Positions 25,764-39,095 of a stretch of 64,000 nt of DNA are shown here, piece after piece (positions within the stretch are counted from its first letter, which is position 1; each line of letters starts with the position of its first letter). A program made the position numbers and the translations under genes. The notes beneath the pieces were generated by a model, which made no database searches, was not told the origin of the DNA, and saw only the letters and a program-made list of their open reading frames with translations. The DNA is from Oscheius tipulae (lineage: Eukaryota; Nematoda; Chromadorea; Rhabditida; Rhabditidae): assembly GCA_037178975.1 (NCBI GenBank), contig JASJZH010000006.1, positions 372,001 through 436,000 on the forward strand, given 5' to 3'.

Positions 25764-28700
25764 ATGGGTGGTGGTAAGTTTTCGTTTTTGTCAAAGAGCA
25801 CGTTCCCGTGACAACGTTTTTAGAACCGGTGTTTTGCGAACGATTTTTGCTATTTTTACTGATAAAGCTGAATACCTTTTGGTTCAAACTCTACGATTTT
25901 ATGCTACGTTTTCAGAAAAGCTCCGCTTTACTGGACTAGACCATCTGGATCGACCTCGCATGAATCAGGTCAGCCACATTTATCATCGTAGCCCTTGTTT
26001 GACACCAAACTCGCATTTATCTCGGGCTACAATTTTCTAGCAGGGCCTCCCGCCAAAATCCATCGAAAAAGCTACAGTATTCTGCTAATGAGCAAATTTG
26101 GCTGCACACGAAAGGAGAGCTTTATTAACTTGTTATGAAGCCAAATTTTGGAGCAAAACAGGGAAACAGGAAGGGAACAAAAGAACATTGAATCCGTATA
26201 ACTAATTGAGGGATTAGTTGGCAATTTGCAAGAGCATGATTCGTAGTAGATAATCCTAAGATTGACAAACAGAAACTAAAAGAGCATAGATAGCAACAGA
26301 ACGCTCTAAGACGATTTTAGCTGTGTTTAACTGAAAATCTTAAGAAAATGCAAGGCTTTCCGAATTCGTGGTATTACGCTATAACTACTATTTAAATAGC
26401 AAATTTCATGGATCGTTATTATTGTATTTAAAATTTTTCACAGACAACCCAAAAACATCATCTCAGAATGAGTTCGACGAGAAGTACGGTTCCAAGCAGC
26501 CTCTTGAATCCGGCCCCCATCGCTTTCGACGCAATCTCCGACGAGCCTTTTTATCTTCCTGTTCTTCGAAAGAAGCATGCGTCAACTCCATCTTCTCTTT
26601 TCTCCCAATCCTCTCCTGGCTACCTAACTATGACTGGAGAAACGACTTTCTCTCCGATATCGTTGGAGGTGTCACATCCGGAATCATGAACATTCCTCAA
26701 GGAATTTCGTATTCTCTACTGGCTGGAGTAGCTCCAGTTTATGGAATCTATGCATCGTGCTTCCCAGCATTTTTCTACATGCTTTTCGGAACTTCTAAGC
26801 ACACATCACTCGGTATGTCCTCTAAAACATTCCAATAAAAACATTTTAGGATCTTTTGCCGTTGTGGCACTGATGGCCGGCATTGCTAGGGAACAAGTTA
26901 TGGAAAAGTTTGTTGACGCGACAGCTATTCAAGTTGCCACATGTATTGCATTCAGTGTGGGGCTTTGGCAGGTAAACGTGAAAAAGAAAACTAAAAAATC
27001 TCGCCCTCAGGTTCTCTGTGGATTGCTGAGACTGCAATTTGTGCTGTCATTCTTCTCAGCACCTCTGGTTTCCGGATTCTCTACAGGTATGTGTTAAATT
27101 TGCTTTTTCCGTTCCCTTTGATTATTGTGCTAGTTTTGAACAAACTGTAGATACTAAAAGCCACGCTGTAAAACAAACTAAAGGAGGCTCTTGACAATGA
27201 ACAGGCAAATTTTAAAGTAGCGACCCAGTCGAAAGTAATCCACCGCTGTTTGATACCTCGAACGACTTGATCTCACCCGTACCATCTCAGTTTCCGTCTA
27301 AAGTATTGACCAGGCCAACAGCCCCCGCACTTTTCATGCCACCTGACACGTTCATTTTCTCTCTGACGCAGTCACATTTCCATTGTGGCAACGGGTGTTC
27401 ACAGTCAGAAAGGGATGCCCCAAAGTACAAAACCATCAGATAATCTTGAACACCAATTTTCAGGCGCCGCCATGCACGTGTTCGTCACTCAAATAGATGA
27501 CATCATGGGTGTTGTTGTTCCAAACGCCAGCGGTCCCGGTTACCTATTTACGGTATTGTTTTGAACAATAAATAGAATAAAAATATTACAGAGAATGAAA
27601 GATCTGGCTTTGAGACTCGGACAGGCTAACTGGATTACGATAGTCATAAGCGTCTGCACTATAACCTTTCTCGTCGTTGGGAAAGAGCTGGTCTCGCCTA
27701 TGATCGGCAAAAAAGTCAAGCTGCGGTTCCCCATACCGTATGAGCTGCTGGCGATGATTATATCCACAGGTTTCTCGGTACTTTTCACCTGGAGATCTTC
27801 GTTCGGAGTCATGACTGTGGGCGATATCCCAGCTGGGTAAGAAAGAGTTCTTCGGAAAATAACAAAGCTGTAGGCTTCCTTCTCCAACTCTCCCGGAGTT
27901 TGAACTTCTTCCAGCATGCCTGAAAGCCTCCGTCTCCATTGCCATAGTCAGCATTGCCATTCATGTCTCGATGGCAAAAATGTTGGCCAATCAGATGGGT
28001 TACAAAGTGGATGTGCATCAGGTAAGGGAAACCAGTTTTGGTTAAACTAATATTTAATCATTTTCACCTGAAATCCACAACTGATTATATTCTCGGTTTG
28101 AAAGCAGAATGTTTCCAGTCATTCGTTTAGTCAAAAGCCTTGAGAACTGTTTTAAGATGTAAAATTTTCTGACAGATTAAATATAACAGTACCACCGGTC
28201 GATGTAGATTATATTGAATTCCTTTGAACATATCAAACCATATGATGATACTTCAGCTTTCCAGGAATTGTACGCCATTGGCTTGAGCAGTTGCCTTGGA
28301 GGACTTTTCCCAATCTACGCTGTTTCTACTGCTCTTGGTAGAACAATGGTTGCTGTCCGTTCCGGGACCAGAACTCAACTTTCCAATCTCTTTAGTTGTG
28401 CTCTCCTGATGGTGGTTATCCTCTGGTTGGGTCCCTTCCTTACCGAGTTGCCGAAGGTTTTTAAACATACATTGAAAAGAATATTTTAGTTTTCAGTGCG
28501 TTTTGGCGTCAGTTATCGTCGTAGCACTTCAGCCAATGTTTGAAAAATTCTCGGAACCCGTAAAGCTCTGGCCAATTTCTAAATTTGATGCAATCACATG
28601 GATTGTTGCTTGCTTCTCCACCATTTTCATTGACGTTATGGAGGGATTGGCAGTGGCACTGATTTTCGCAGTTATGACCGTTGTGATGAGGACACAATGG

Positions 28701-29235
28701 CCTCATTGGCAGTACTACGTTCCAACTAGCAAGAATACGGATATTGCAATGTATCGATTCGAAGGACCTCTGCAGTTCACCAATGCTGAACGGTAAGTCG
28801 TTTCCGGTCTCTGTTCTACATAATTAAAGTTAAATCCATTCAACTTTAGATTCAAAAAAGGAATCGACTACACACTTTACGAATGGAATCTCGAGAAGCC
28901 TTCACATTTCCGAAGGCACTTGATCATCGACTGCTCCCCCATGGTTTACGTTGATTCTGTTGGAGTCGCGCAGTTTAAAGATATCTGTCAAGATCTTCAG
29001 AGTACAAGCACAGATTCGTTAATTGTAGGAATGAATAGTAGGCAGATATGCTTTACATTTAAAAGTTCTTCTTTCAGCTGAAGTTCGGGAAGTGCTTCAA
29101 AAATCAGGCTTTTCAAAAATTGTACCAGAAGAGCATTTCTTCCCATCTGTGGGTGATGCTGTAGGATTTGTGAAAGAACGGAGGATACAAACTTTTGAAC
29201 CAGCTGCACTAACATCTGATGTTAGTATTAGCTGA
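25764..29235 (+). CDS. SLC26/SulP anion transporter with C-terminal STAS domain
   Basis: Exons: 25764-25773, 26444-26812, 26850-26971, 27011-27086, 27464-27552, 27592-27836, 27874-28021, 28265-28456, 28497-28792, 28850-29037, 29078-29235; 630 residues, phases consistent. The family exchanges sulfate, chloride, bicarbonate or oxalate. DYDWRNDFLSDIVGGVTSGI has the SulP signature form; many membrane spans follow, with IPQGISYSLLAGVAPVYGIY and the second signature-type GAAMHVFVTQ. The C-terminus after RFKKGIDY carries a STAS domain (IIDCSPMVYVDSVGV), short compared with animal SLC26 proteins. The 10-nt coding first exon (MGG plus one base) is 670 nt upstream; it fits the phase exactly but is the least certain part. 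Confidence 0.92.
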
Positions 29236-29408
29236 GTAAACTGTACATTTTGTTATAAATTGAATGAAGTTTGGTCCTGCGGGGTAATTGTAAGCGTTCC
29301 CTCTGTTTGTTCTGACCTTCGACCAACCTATGTCAACATTCTCGCTTAGCAAATTGTGCACTCTATCGCCAGTTTGCATCGTAGCTTTCTGGAAGACCGC
29401 TCAGCATC

Positions 29409-30798
29409 ATGACTAAGGCTTTCGAAGGAAAAGTTGTCCTGGTAACTGGTAAGCAAACCTTTTGACCTTGACCTATGAACTCTGCTTGTGTTCATACCCG
29501 TCCATTTTCCGCAACGGTATTGCTCTATTTGTAGACGTCTTTGTCTGGCTCTACTTTTGAAGTGTGTATGATAAAGTTTACACATTAGTACCAAAGATTA
29601 CCCTTCGAAGTAACATAGTTGCAATGGAAGATGTAAAATATTTATCACATATGTAGGACAAAACTTGAACGAACCCGGAATCAAACTCGGAACAGTTTCA
29701 TTCAAACAAAAAAATTTGACAACAAAATATAAAACTAATCTAGTTTTGTAGTAACAGAATGCTTTAAGCCGCACCCTTTTCCACGTATTCTTTATTTACA
29801 GGATCAAGCAGCGGAATCGGTAAGGAAACTGCCGTCTTATTCGCTGAACAAGGCGCCAAGATAACGATTACTGGACGGAACCTGGACGCCTTGAACGAGA
29901 TCGAGCAACGTCTTATTGCTACTGGCCTAACACCCAATGATGTTCTGGTCATTCAAGGAAACCTTATAGAGGACTCGGTTCAGCAGAAACTGGTCGACGA
30001 AACTGTAGCCAAGTTTGGAAAGCTGGATGTTTTGGTGGGTACTCTTTTAAAAGAGCAAACAATTGTTGCGGCTTAGAACAGAGATCAGCTTGGCGGAAAA
30101 CAAATAAAGCGAAAAGCTTGATAGCGCTTGGTCTTTTTCTGGCCCAGATTGTGAAATTCAGGTCAACAATGCCGGAAGTCTCGCTCCTGACAACACTAAA
30201 GTTCTTGGGTTCAACCAGGGAATGGACGAGTACGACTTTACGATGGATCTCAACCTGAAAACGTAGCTTACCGCAATGACACTACAATGTAAACTACTCA
30301 GAGTTCTCAAGATGTCCAAACTGGCCATGCCACACTTGATCAAGACCAAAGGCAACATTGTCAATGTTTCGAGCATTGGATCCACAAACACCAACGCAGC
30401 TTTCCCGTACTATTGCGTCGCCAAGGCCGGAGTTGATCATTTGACTCGTTGTATGGCTATGACCTACATAAACGAGGGAGTCAGAGTTAATGCTGTCAAG
30501 TGAGTTTTACCTCTTGTGCTTACAAGCTATTGGATTGGACACTTTTCAAGAACAATCTTTCAGTCCTGGTCTCGTTCACACCGGTTTGATGAACAAGCAA
30601 GGATTCACCGATGCCGATGCCGCGAAGTACTGTGAGCTTGCCAAGGACAGATCCAAGATCCCAGCTGGACGTGCCGCACACCCTCGCGAAATTGGAGAGC
30701 TGATCTGTTTCTTGGCTGATTCCAAAAAATCCGACTACATTCTGGGACAGTGCATTGTCATTGACGGTGGTCGCTCCATGACTCGTCCTCCCATCTAA
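29409..30798 (+). CDS. Short-chain dehydrogenase/reductase (classical SDR)
   Basis: Exons 29409-29448, 29802-30034, 30162-30262, 30302-30499, 30564-30798; 268 residues. NAD(P)(H)-dependent oxidoreductase, substrate unknown. The cofactor motif TGSSSGIG is at 13-20, NNAG at 93-96, catalytic Ser near 149 (NVSSIGS) and YCVAK (Tyr162, Lys166); PGLVHT follows as usual and the end carries the family's G(G)RS motif. It is typical of the soluble single-domain nematode SDRs (dhs type). The ATG is 173 bp downstream of the SLC26 stop and 4 nt after a CTCAG acceptor, compatible with a downstream operon gene. Intron 1 holds a B-box-like tRNA fragment near 29657-29700. Confidence 0.93.
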
Positions 30799-33700
30799 CG
30801 TATTTTGTATCCACACTTGCGTAGTTCCGATAAACGTAGACTAGACATGTTTTCCAGAAGTACCCTTTAGTACACGATCCTTTTGAAAAAAGCATGTATG
30901 CATGCTTGCAATTATGTAAATTTGAAATGTGATTAGTGAGAGCAAACGTCTTTTTGAACAAGATGTTCTAATTTGTTTTGCAATATTACATCACACATTT
31001 GATCTGGTATAAACTGAGAAACTGTCAAAACCTTTATCTTGCAGCAAGGACTGGTAATTGCCCGACCCCGATCATTTAAACGAGCAGATTGTACTCAAAT
31101 GGAATGTCTCAGGGAGCGGAAGGAACGCCACAGACAAACTTTGGTCCTGGGTTTGGGGATGCCTATCACCTGTTTTAAACACAAAAAGTCGGAAAATCAC
31201 AAACGTTTTCGTATACAAGCTCATAACTAGTGTATAAAAGAATAGGAACACCATACGTCAAAAAGTGAGCGTGTAGCCACGACGTGTTCTAGTAATTTCA
31301 GTTTCACTTTTCAAGTGAATGACGTGACGTTGCAACTTTACGACACCATTCTGCAAACGTTCAGTTCTTGGTCTTTACTTTGCGGAAGTTCACTGAACTG
31401 AGGAAACACGTCATTGGTACTAAGATTGGCAGTTTTATGAGAAGTTGGTTAAAATGAGCTATTTCACTTGAACCCCAGTTGTTTTCAGCCCCCCCCCCGA
31501 AGAAAATAATGCAATTAACTTGAGCGACTATTCAAAACGAGAACTCACTAACAAATACACCAAAAGAACACAAAGTAAGTCCGTTCACCTTGTCGACTTC
31601 CCCGACTCAGAGAACGATCCTACTTTAATGGGAAGCCGGGTAACCTTTGTTCTCTTAGGCTATTCGCACGGGACAAAGTACAAGAGTCTGTTTATAGCTA
31701 AGATGACGTGTATTTTTAAGGGTAGAAGTTATTCAACCCAAACCTTCTTCCAAAATTTTGCATTGTCAGAGTGACAGAGTTGTGCATTTGCGAGGAGAGG
31801 GTCCTTTTAGACCTCCGTCAGCGCGATTCTTCGAACACTTTTTGCAGGTTTTTAAACACAGCTTGACCGAATTTTCCTGCATACATTCATGAACTTTTTA
31901 TATTTTAAAAAGTGTTATCATATTGATGGAGGTTAGCCAAGGTTAGTAAACTAAATTTTAAAGCTTTCGATACCGGCTGTTGGAAACACACGATTTCTAA
32001 AACCAGGTATAGACATAATTCTGAGTTGACAAATAATCATACAGTATACAGATTTATTTGTACACCTGCACAGAACATTCTATTCAGCAATGCAAGGAGT
32101 TTTGTATGAGAAGTTGGAATGATCCCAGCCAAATTCTTATGGAGCTATTATTCTCTCCAATATCTTTTGAAAAGACGATTGGATTGACCCGTTCGTTGAT
32201 GACGTAGCCGCTCGTTCGGGATGGTCACTCCCTTAAAAACCATCCACAAAGCCAAATGCCCTCTGACTGACCCCGAAAATATGTTTTTTTTGTGCGTGCG
32301 CGCGCCTGATGGCCTTCGATAATACCGGATGGTAAGAGAACAAATGCCAAAGTGCCACTGGCAAGGGGTCCTTTATCTTCTTAGCGTCTATGAACCTGCC
32401 GTTCCGCATGTGGCCATGATGTTAAACTTTTCATTGTCACACCTATGAGTCGTCGCCCTTTTGTCATGCTGTCGTAAATTGTCACAGACGCACTTTTTTG
32501 CAGTTTTGGCTACCTTGGCCAACAGATTGGTTTTTTGATATCTAAGATGGAAACATTCTGCAAGGAACGATACAAAACTAAGGCAATTTGCCATAAACAA
32601 ATTTGAGGTTTAGCGCGAGCTGTAACCACGTCGAAAAGTTTAAAAAATGTGCCAAATCCGGAAAATGGTGGTTTTGCAACAATTCTTAAATATCCTTATC
32701 TAACGTGCCCTATTTAACATTTCTGATACTGTCTCACACAATGTCAAGTATTATGTGTTTGACCAATTGCTGTATTTGTCACAAAAGTGATGTTTTTATT
32801 ACTGTCTAGCACTGTCAGGTTTTCACACGCATTTCCTGAATGTTTTCAACCATCCATAGTACATCTAATCATCACTGTTCAAAATAGACACAAAAGTTTC
32901 ACGCGAAAACAACAATCTGGACCTGTGCTAATGATCGCTTTTTTGTCTGACAACTGACTCTTGATTAGTCGGTGAATAACCTTTGCCCGAAAAGATTCCC
33001 TCAAAAATGTGGACGACAGACAAGTCATAAAAGTCTGGAATCTTCGCTCGCGACTCTTTGACCACTCCTTGATCATTCGAGAAACCTGTCGACAGAAGCA
33101 CAAGTCGGCTTTTGTGCCTTCGCGCGACCGCACAACAACACAAAAAGCAGGCCGGATTATCATCTCGACCGTAATCGGAAGTTCAAGGATTGTCGGCCCC
33201 CTGAGTACGTAAAAAGCTGTCTAGGGGCTATCGGCGTCATCGAATCTGCAAAGGGGTCGAGGTCTTGGGTAATCACTTGCAAACTATAAGACTTTTCATC
33301 CTTGACCGAGCGTGACCCTTTACCACATGGTTGTTTCATCAATACCCAAGCAGAACGTTCGATTTGCAATTAAGTGTGAACGTATTTCTCTTACAATGTT
33401 TAATATTCAAATGGTTCTACACTTTTGGCAACAAAGACTTCCGATCATGCCGGATGTGAGGTCGGATGTATGTAGTTCAACTGGAAAAGTTCCGCAATCC
33501 CGAAAGGATCCTTTTTCTAAGTGTTTTTGACTCCAAAATTTCAGGATTGTCTAAGATACAAAACTTCTAACATGTGCAGTTCACTAGAACTCAATGCATT
33601 GCGTGAAAGACGTCACCTTCTATGTTTGCTTGAATTTCCCAAAAGGAATCTATAAAAAATCATTACGCCTTTTTGACTACCTCAGGAAAAGTTTACAAAG

Positions 33701-33799
33701 TGTTGTCCGACTAGAATATATGCACTCACAGATAAGCATCCAGTTGTCGGAGAGCACGCCCTCGGCATGCCTCCCTAGTGTATGGCCGCATCCCCGTGT
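30799..33799. other. Gene-poor intergenic stretch
   Basis: No supported gene in 3 kb. Seen: a C-run at about 31489-31498; an alternating TG/CG tract at about 32288-32305; a 9-bp inverted repeat AATGACGTG/CACGTCATT (31318-31326 and 31407-31415) spanning 98 nt; and a palindrome AAGCATG-TATG-CATGCTT near 30891. The open frame at 31520-31774 has no recognisable product. Confidence 0.45.
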
Positions 33800-33872
33800 G
33801 GTTCCGTGGTGTAGTGGTTATCACGTTTCGTTTACACCGAAAAGGCCGCGGGTTCGATCCCCGCCGGAACCT
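33800..33872 (+). tRNA. tRNA-Val (anticodon UAC)
   Basis: A 73-nt cloverleaf: acceptor stem GGTTCCG/CGGAACC, A box TGGTGTAGTGGTTATCA, anticodon stem TTTCG/CGAAA with loop TTTACAC, T arm GGGTTCGATCCCC. A T-rich terminator begins at about 33878. The discriminator base appears to be T, which is unusual. Confidence 0.93.
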
Positions 33873-34824
33873 ACTCCGTTTTGCTTTTGTTAAAGATACA
33901 GTATTGAATCTTTTTGTTCATAGTGTCGCTTCAGTGTTGTTTTTTTTTATTATTTTGTAGCTCCTTATACTACTTTCAGTGTATATCTCCCTCCCCGCCT
34001 CTTTCAGATTTATTGTACTAATTTAACTTCCTGCCTGCTCATACGCGCGTTTTCTCGTCATCTTTTTAATAGATTTCTTAGGAAAAAAATGGCCCGCAAC
34101 CCGCTCAGACTGCTCCAGTTTCCGATGTGATAACTCTAAGGCTCCTATTTTTAGTGATTCCTTCCCTGATTCGAGTTAAAGGGACCTGTTTATTATAATG
34201 TTCCATTTCTCCTCTATTGTGTTTTTTTCTTATCACTGTTAGAACTGTGTTGCAAAAATAGGATCCCTCTACAGTTTTCTTCCCACATTTTGATCTTTAG
34301 CTACCTCGAACCTTTTCACAGGCTATTTTCCACCGGAAATGTAAATCATTCGCCAAACAACGTTTTTCGACCTCTCCAGAAGGACGGCTGTACTGATAAA
34401 CAAGCTCAGAACCATCTTGCTTTTTGAACTTTTGATGCAAGGGGGAAATTATACAATTTGAACCGAGGAATGTTAGCATCGTTTTTATTTTTGACCATCT
34501 TGTCATAGGCAGATTGTCTATTCATGCCCAGAAACTTGAGCAGACTGATTGGGCTCTGAACAATGCCGACCAGTTGTTCTCTCTTTCATCTTTTTCTTAT
34601 CCAGAAGCTCATTTCTCCGAGACGCATCGGAATTGTGAAAGATTTTCTCGAGACCACCCAAGACGAAAAGTTTGTGATTGTTTTTTGGATCTTTATCCAT
34701 ACAAGTATGGTTTCCGGACCAATCGAGCCCGGGCAAGACTGGTGGCTGCGCAGCTCGTTGCTAACGCTAATATGAGGGCGTCCACAATATTTTTTGAGCT
34801 TCTTCGCTCCAGGATACCTCGAGC

Positions 34825-34894
34825 TTACCGCCATAGTGGTATGCAAGCGCGCTCGATTCTTGTTTGAACGACCCCGGTTTGAATCCGAGCCAAC
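34825..34894 (+). pseudogene. tRNA-like remnant
   Basis: An A-box-like CATAGTGGTATGCAAG and a B-box-like CCGGTTTGAATCCGAG at tRNA spacing, followed by a T run, but the acceptor and anticodon stems do not close properly. It could be a decayed tRNA or tRNA-derived SINE head. Confidence 0.3.
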
Positions 34895-36283
34895 GTTTTT
34901 CGCTTTGCTCACAGCCACACACGGACAGATTAGCCCGATGGAAGAAGACTAGAAGGTAAGAGCACAGCAGCTATGCATTTACGTACTTTTCACGAACAGG
35001 CCAGCCTTTTTGGACTTTCGGATGTACTGCCTCGATCTATTCTGTACCTTTACATACACGATGCAGCGTTAAATATATAAATCAGTCCTGGTCTCGAAAT
35101 CAGCGCATAAACACTTGCATTTTTGCAAAGGTTTATGTAAGTGCTGATTCTGAGTCATTTTTATGTTTCTATAGAAAAATTTGAGCCTTCTTCAAATATT
35201 GGCTCATTCTACACATAGTTTGAATAAATACCTTAAAGACCACCTTCCCAACCTCCATAATTTATTTACATAGTTCAACAAAGTCTATCTGCAGACTACT
35301 TGACTCGCTAATGCGTTCAAAAGACCGCTTGGTCCTTTTGATTTTCTTGAGGTTTTCACCATCTGATCCATTCAAAGTAAAGTTGTGGGAAATCCAAATG
35401 TTTATGTCCGGATTGTTTTCCACATCATCCCGCTTCCGGCTGCATGATGGGAAAGTTTTTGAGAATGAACTTGATAAAAGTAATCGGAGCGTTGTCGTTT
35501 CCAAAGACATGACTAACACTTGAACTTTGGTACTATCTGGAAACTCTTGCGTTCAGTGCTAGATGTTTGGTATGTGAAAACGTCTGGTTGTTCGGAAGTA
35601 GGCCAAATTGTGACTTGAATACGTATGAGATGCTGGTCGCAAAAATGAATACACACTTACGCTTCCTTGCAGGTATTTAACGCATTTTCAGTTTACAGAG
35701 ACGTTTGCCCGCCCCTAGAAGTTCCATATTGCTGCTATGAGAGACTATTAAATAAGAAAACTTCATTTTGGGATTTGAAAAACTATGAACCAAAGCGGAA
35801 CCCGACAGCTCTGCCAATATTTCATGTTCATAGAATATGGCATCATCTCAAGAGTCATCTTTTGTCATGTGTGGGGGGTAGTGATGATGGTTTCCTCTTT
35901 GTAACAATTCATAGATCATCCAACCCTTGGTTGTACCCAAATTATAACTTTGAAGTGAGCTTACAAAGCTGTTATAAAATGGAATACTTTTCATTACGTA
36001 TCTAAGAATATGTAATATGAAGGGTCGTCTTCGATCTTTCGAAAGTCTTTCTACCAGGTCACCAATTTGAGAAACTCTTGACGCAACCCGAAATTACAAC
36101 GTTTCGCCTGTTACATACACTCATGTCTAGCCTCTTTACCCATTCGTTGTCTCAATCATCACACGAAAATGACGACGAGTATTGTGTTGGTCGTGTGTAT
36201 GACCACGAAATGTCCAAATCACAGTCTAGCCGCTCTCCCGCCCGCCTTTTGGGGGGTCATAAAATGTTTCTTACCCCCACTTG

Positions 36284-36291
36284 TATATAAA
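36284..36291 (+). promoter_or_regulatory. Orphan TATA box (TATATAAA)
   Basis: A textbook TATA element with GC-rich flanks (a C-run just before and AGAGCGCG just after). I find no convincing first exon downstream on the plus strand. Confidence 0.3.
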
Positions 36292-39095
36292 GAGCGCGAA
36301 AAGAGGGGGAAGACCATCATCAGCCAACGCAGCACTTTTTCTGATCCTTACCTCATTAGAAATTCAATCGCTTTGGGGACCCCACGACCGCCCTGATATT
36401 GGCATTTAATAGCTCTCGGACTCGTTCGTTTTTCCGGAAATGAGACCATAGTTCATATAAAAACAGAGAACAGCACGGTAGTGTGTTTTCGTTATTGAAA
36501 ACTACTACAAATTTCAAAAAATAGGGCATTTAGAAAAGAAGAACCTGTCTTTCGCAACAGCGTGTGGTCGGCCGGCGCAGACAGTTTTTGTCTCCCATCA
36601 TTTGTTTGTCAGCATTTTTCAGGCGATCTTCAATGATATTTTCGATTTTTTATGTATATTCATAGATACTGGATCAATATAGCACAAGTATGCTACAGTA
36701 TTGGGTGAACTTCGTTTTGGAAAATGCTAAATTTTCATTTTTTTTTTCCATGGTTATAAACAAAAGCAAACTGCACAAAATAGATTGAGTACTGTTGTCT
36801 GCAGAAATTTAACGTTGTACAGAAAATTCGAAAAGCTACCCATCACTTTTTCTCTTCCCTTTTATCGCACGAGTCGAAAATCTCTCCTAGATCACGAACT
36901 CTCTCTCTCTCCAAAACAAATTTCCTCAACACACGTCTAGCGTGGGCTATCTTCCCCATTTTTCTGAATTTAGCCTCATTAAAGCCCTTCAGCATCCTCG
37001 ATTTTGACAAGCAGGCCGTTTTTACAGAATTAGGCTCCATTTCACGTAGGAGAAGCCATAACCGCTCATAAGTGAAACACAAACACAGATACGTCGTCGA
37101 AGGGTCCATTACTCACAGCGCTTTTTCCCTGAAAAGAACTGGTTTCCCCGAAAGTCGCACTAAACAGGGTTAATTTTTTGGTCCTTTTGAGAAGGAATCT
37201 CGGCACCAGTGACATAGAGTTCGATCAAAATAGGCTGCTGACTAATGATCACTGAGTAAACAAATTAGAGACTGTCTCGAAGATGAGGCACAAAAAGTAG
37301 TAGTCATTTTTAAATGGTTGTTTTTTAAAATGACGCCTACTGATGTCATCGCAGCACAATACTTGTAGTGATAGAGGATAGGTTAAAACAACAGATTTTT
37401 CTAAAAACAATACTTTTCGGCTCACAAAGACTGTCTACGAAACCACGAGACAGGAGCCTTAGGTAACCAAAATATTTGCTCAACTGTACCGTACTTTCTC
37501 GGCAGACGATAGTTTTAAAACTTTTCTGTCACCGTTCCAAATAATCCAATACGCGGAGAATATGACCATTATCACATTTTAGAGTAGCTCATAATTTTTG
37601 TCTGTGTATTCCAGCTTTTGTCAACTTATAAAGTGTTCATGCTCTGGCCTCAATCACTGCTTGCTCTCATCCTTCTTCATCTTTTTTCAAAGAGCACCTG
37701 GTGCAGTTGTTTTGAAGGTACAATGGCTGGCCGAGATGCAAAAAGAGAGCCTCCAGGATGTTGACAGAAGATGGATGCAAAAGTTCCCCAAAAGCATTGT
37801 AATAGGTTCCAAACGACCCCGCATTCGGACTCTGAACTTTGTCTCCCCTCTCACAGAAGCACTTTTCATAGCCGGAGGTCATCTTAGGAATTCTGGGAAA
37901 GTTCTCATTTATGCGGGGCACGAGAGCCACAAAAAAGAACACTCCAGGAGCATTATTTACCATCCTAAAAGCGTCACAGACCATTTTTGAGGATCTTTTT
38001 GGTCTTGAAGCCTCTGCTAAAGTATAAGGGTCGGTTGTCACTCCCCCACGCTTCGTCTAGATCATCAGAAGTAATAAGTCGTAATAAGTCATGTCTTGGA
38101 AACGCAATTGAGCAAAGCTGCAATTTCTTTGTTTCTGAGTACAAGATGTTCTAAGATGAGTCAAGGCAAATTATCAAAGTGCACTACGGGACAAGAAATA
38201 TTGCAACAAGGAAGCGGTTTTCTTTTTTTTTCGGAACTAGGGTTTCAAATGTAGTGCATTCTTTTATTGAAGGGTTCATTCAGCTTTCCGCAGCAATCCC
38301 TACCTACGCCATCGTCTCGTTTTTGCATGTCCGTGTGCTGTCCTGTCAATTTCCTGTCAATCCTGTAGGAAAAAGATCCACTTTCCGTTCTCAACTCTTT
38401 GTAATCTGAGAAACCGAAGATTGCCAATTTTTTTGGAGCTTTATACAGAGGGATCCTTCTGTATTTTCACAAATTTCCCAGGAGTTCTGCAACAATATCA
38501 TCAAAAGTTCACGACGAAAATCAATAGGACCAAATGACCATTTCACTTGCCTTCGGAATTCTCACATGTTACCAAAACAATTAGCTGGTGTTTTGCCGAC
38601 TGGCAGCTACGATCTCACACCTTTTCCTTGTTGATTGTCTACTCTTCCCACTACAACCTCCAATGTTTTCCAGTACAATTTCTTCCCAAAATGATCACAA
38701 CATAGCGCGTGATGGTGACAAACGCCCTTTTCAACAAAAAGTAACTTGTTCCTCTCTGTCACCGGCAGCCGGTTCAATATGGCTTGCATGCATTTTAAGC
38801 TTCTTCGCAAAAAAGATCTCTGTTGATCTCAGTGGGAAGGGCCCACCCCACGGAACAGCAGCCCTCCCCACGCGGGAAGAAGGCGTGTCCCGCCCGCCCC
38901 ATCGTCGTCGTCGGTCAGGCAGTCAGTTTGTGTGTGTGTCACGACGAGAGACCGAGACACAAACTACGTTGCAAAACCTGGGCTACTCCACATTGTCTTG
39001 CAATGCCGTCATGTTCCCCACATAGTCATCCATCATCTTTTGTTTCTTCTTGTCTGCACAACAACTCATCTCAAAATCATAACATTTTTCAGGTC

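Larger units (their letters stand above)
33873..39095. other. Gene-poor region with unassigned open frames
   Basis: No gene I can name in 5.2 kb. Noted: a tRNA-like remnant at about 34825-34894 with a B box (GGTTTGAATCC); a plus-strand open frame at 35667-36005 preceded by a TTGCAG acceptor; a minus-strand frame at 36843-37109; and a stretch at about 37690-37990 open in several frames on both strands. A canonical TATA box stands at 36284-36291 with no gene behind it. Just upstream of 39096, sequence near 38840-38990 is GC-richer, perhaps part of the lipase promoter. Confidence 0.4.

Noticed and set aside
33594-33893. Plus-strand ORF of 99 codons
   Set aside because: Overlaps and is explained by the tRNA-Val gene; no coding features.
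34514-34918. Overlapping open frames on both strands
   Set aside because: None shows splice-consistent partners or a family motif; frames on both strands are equally open, so coding cannot be supported.
38588-39025. Plus-strand ORF of 145 codons before the lipase
   Set aside because: Low-complexity, no family resemblance, and placed in the probable lipase promoter.
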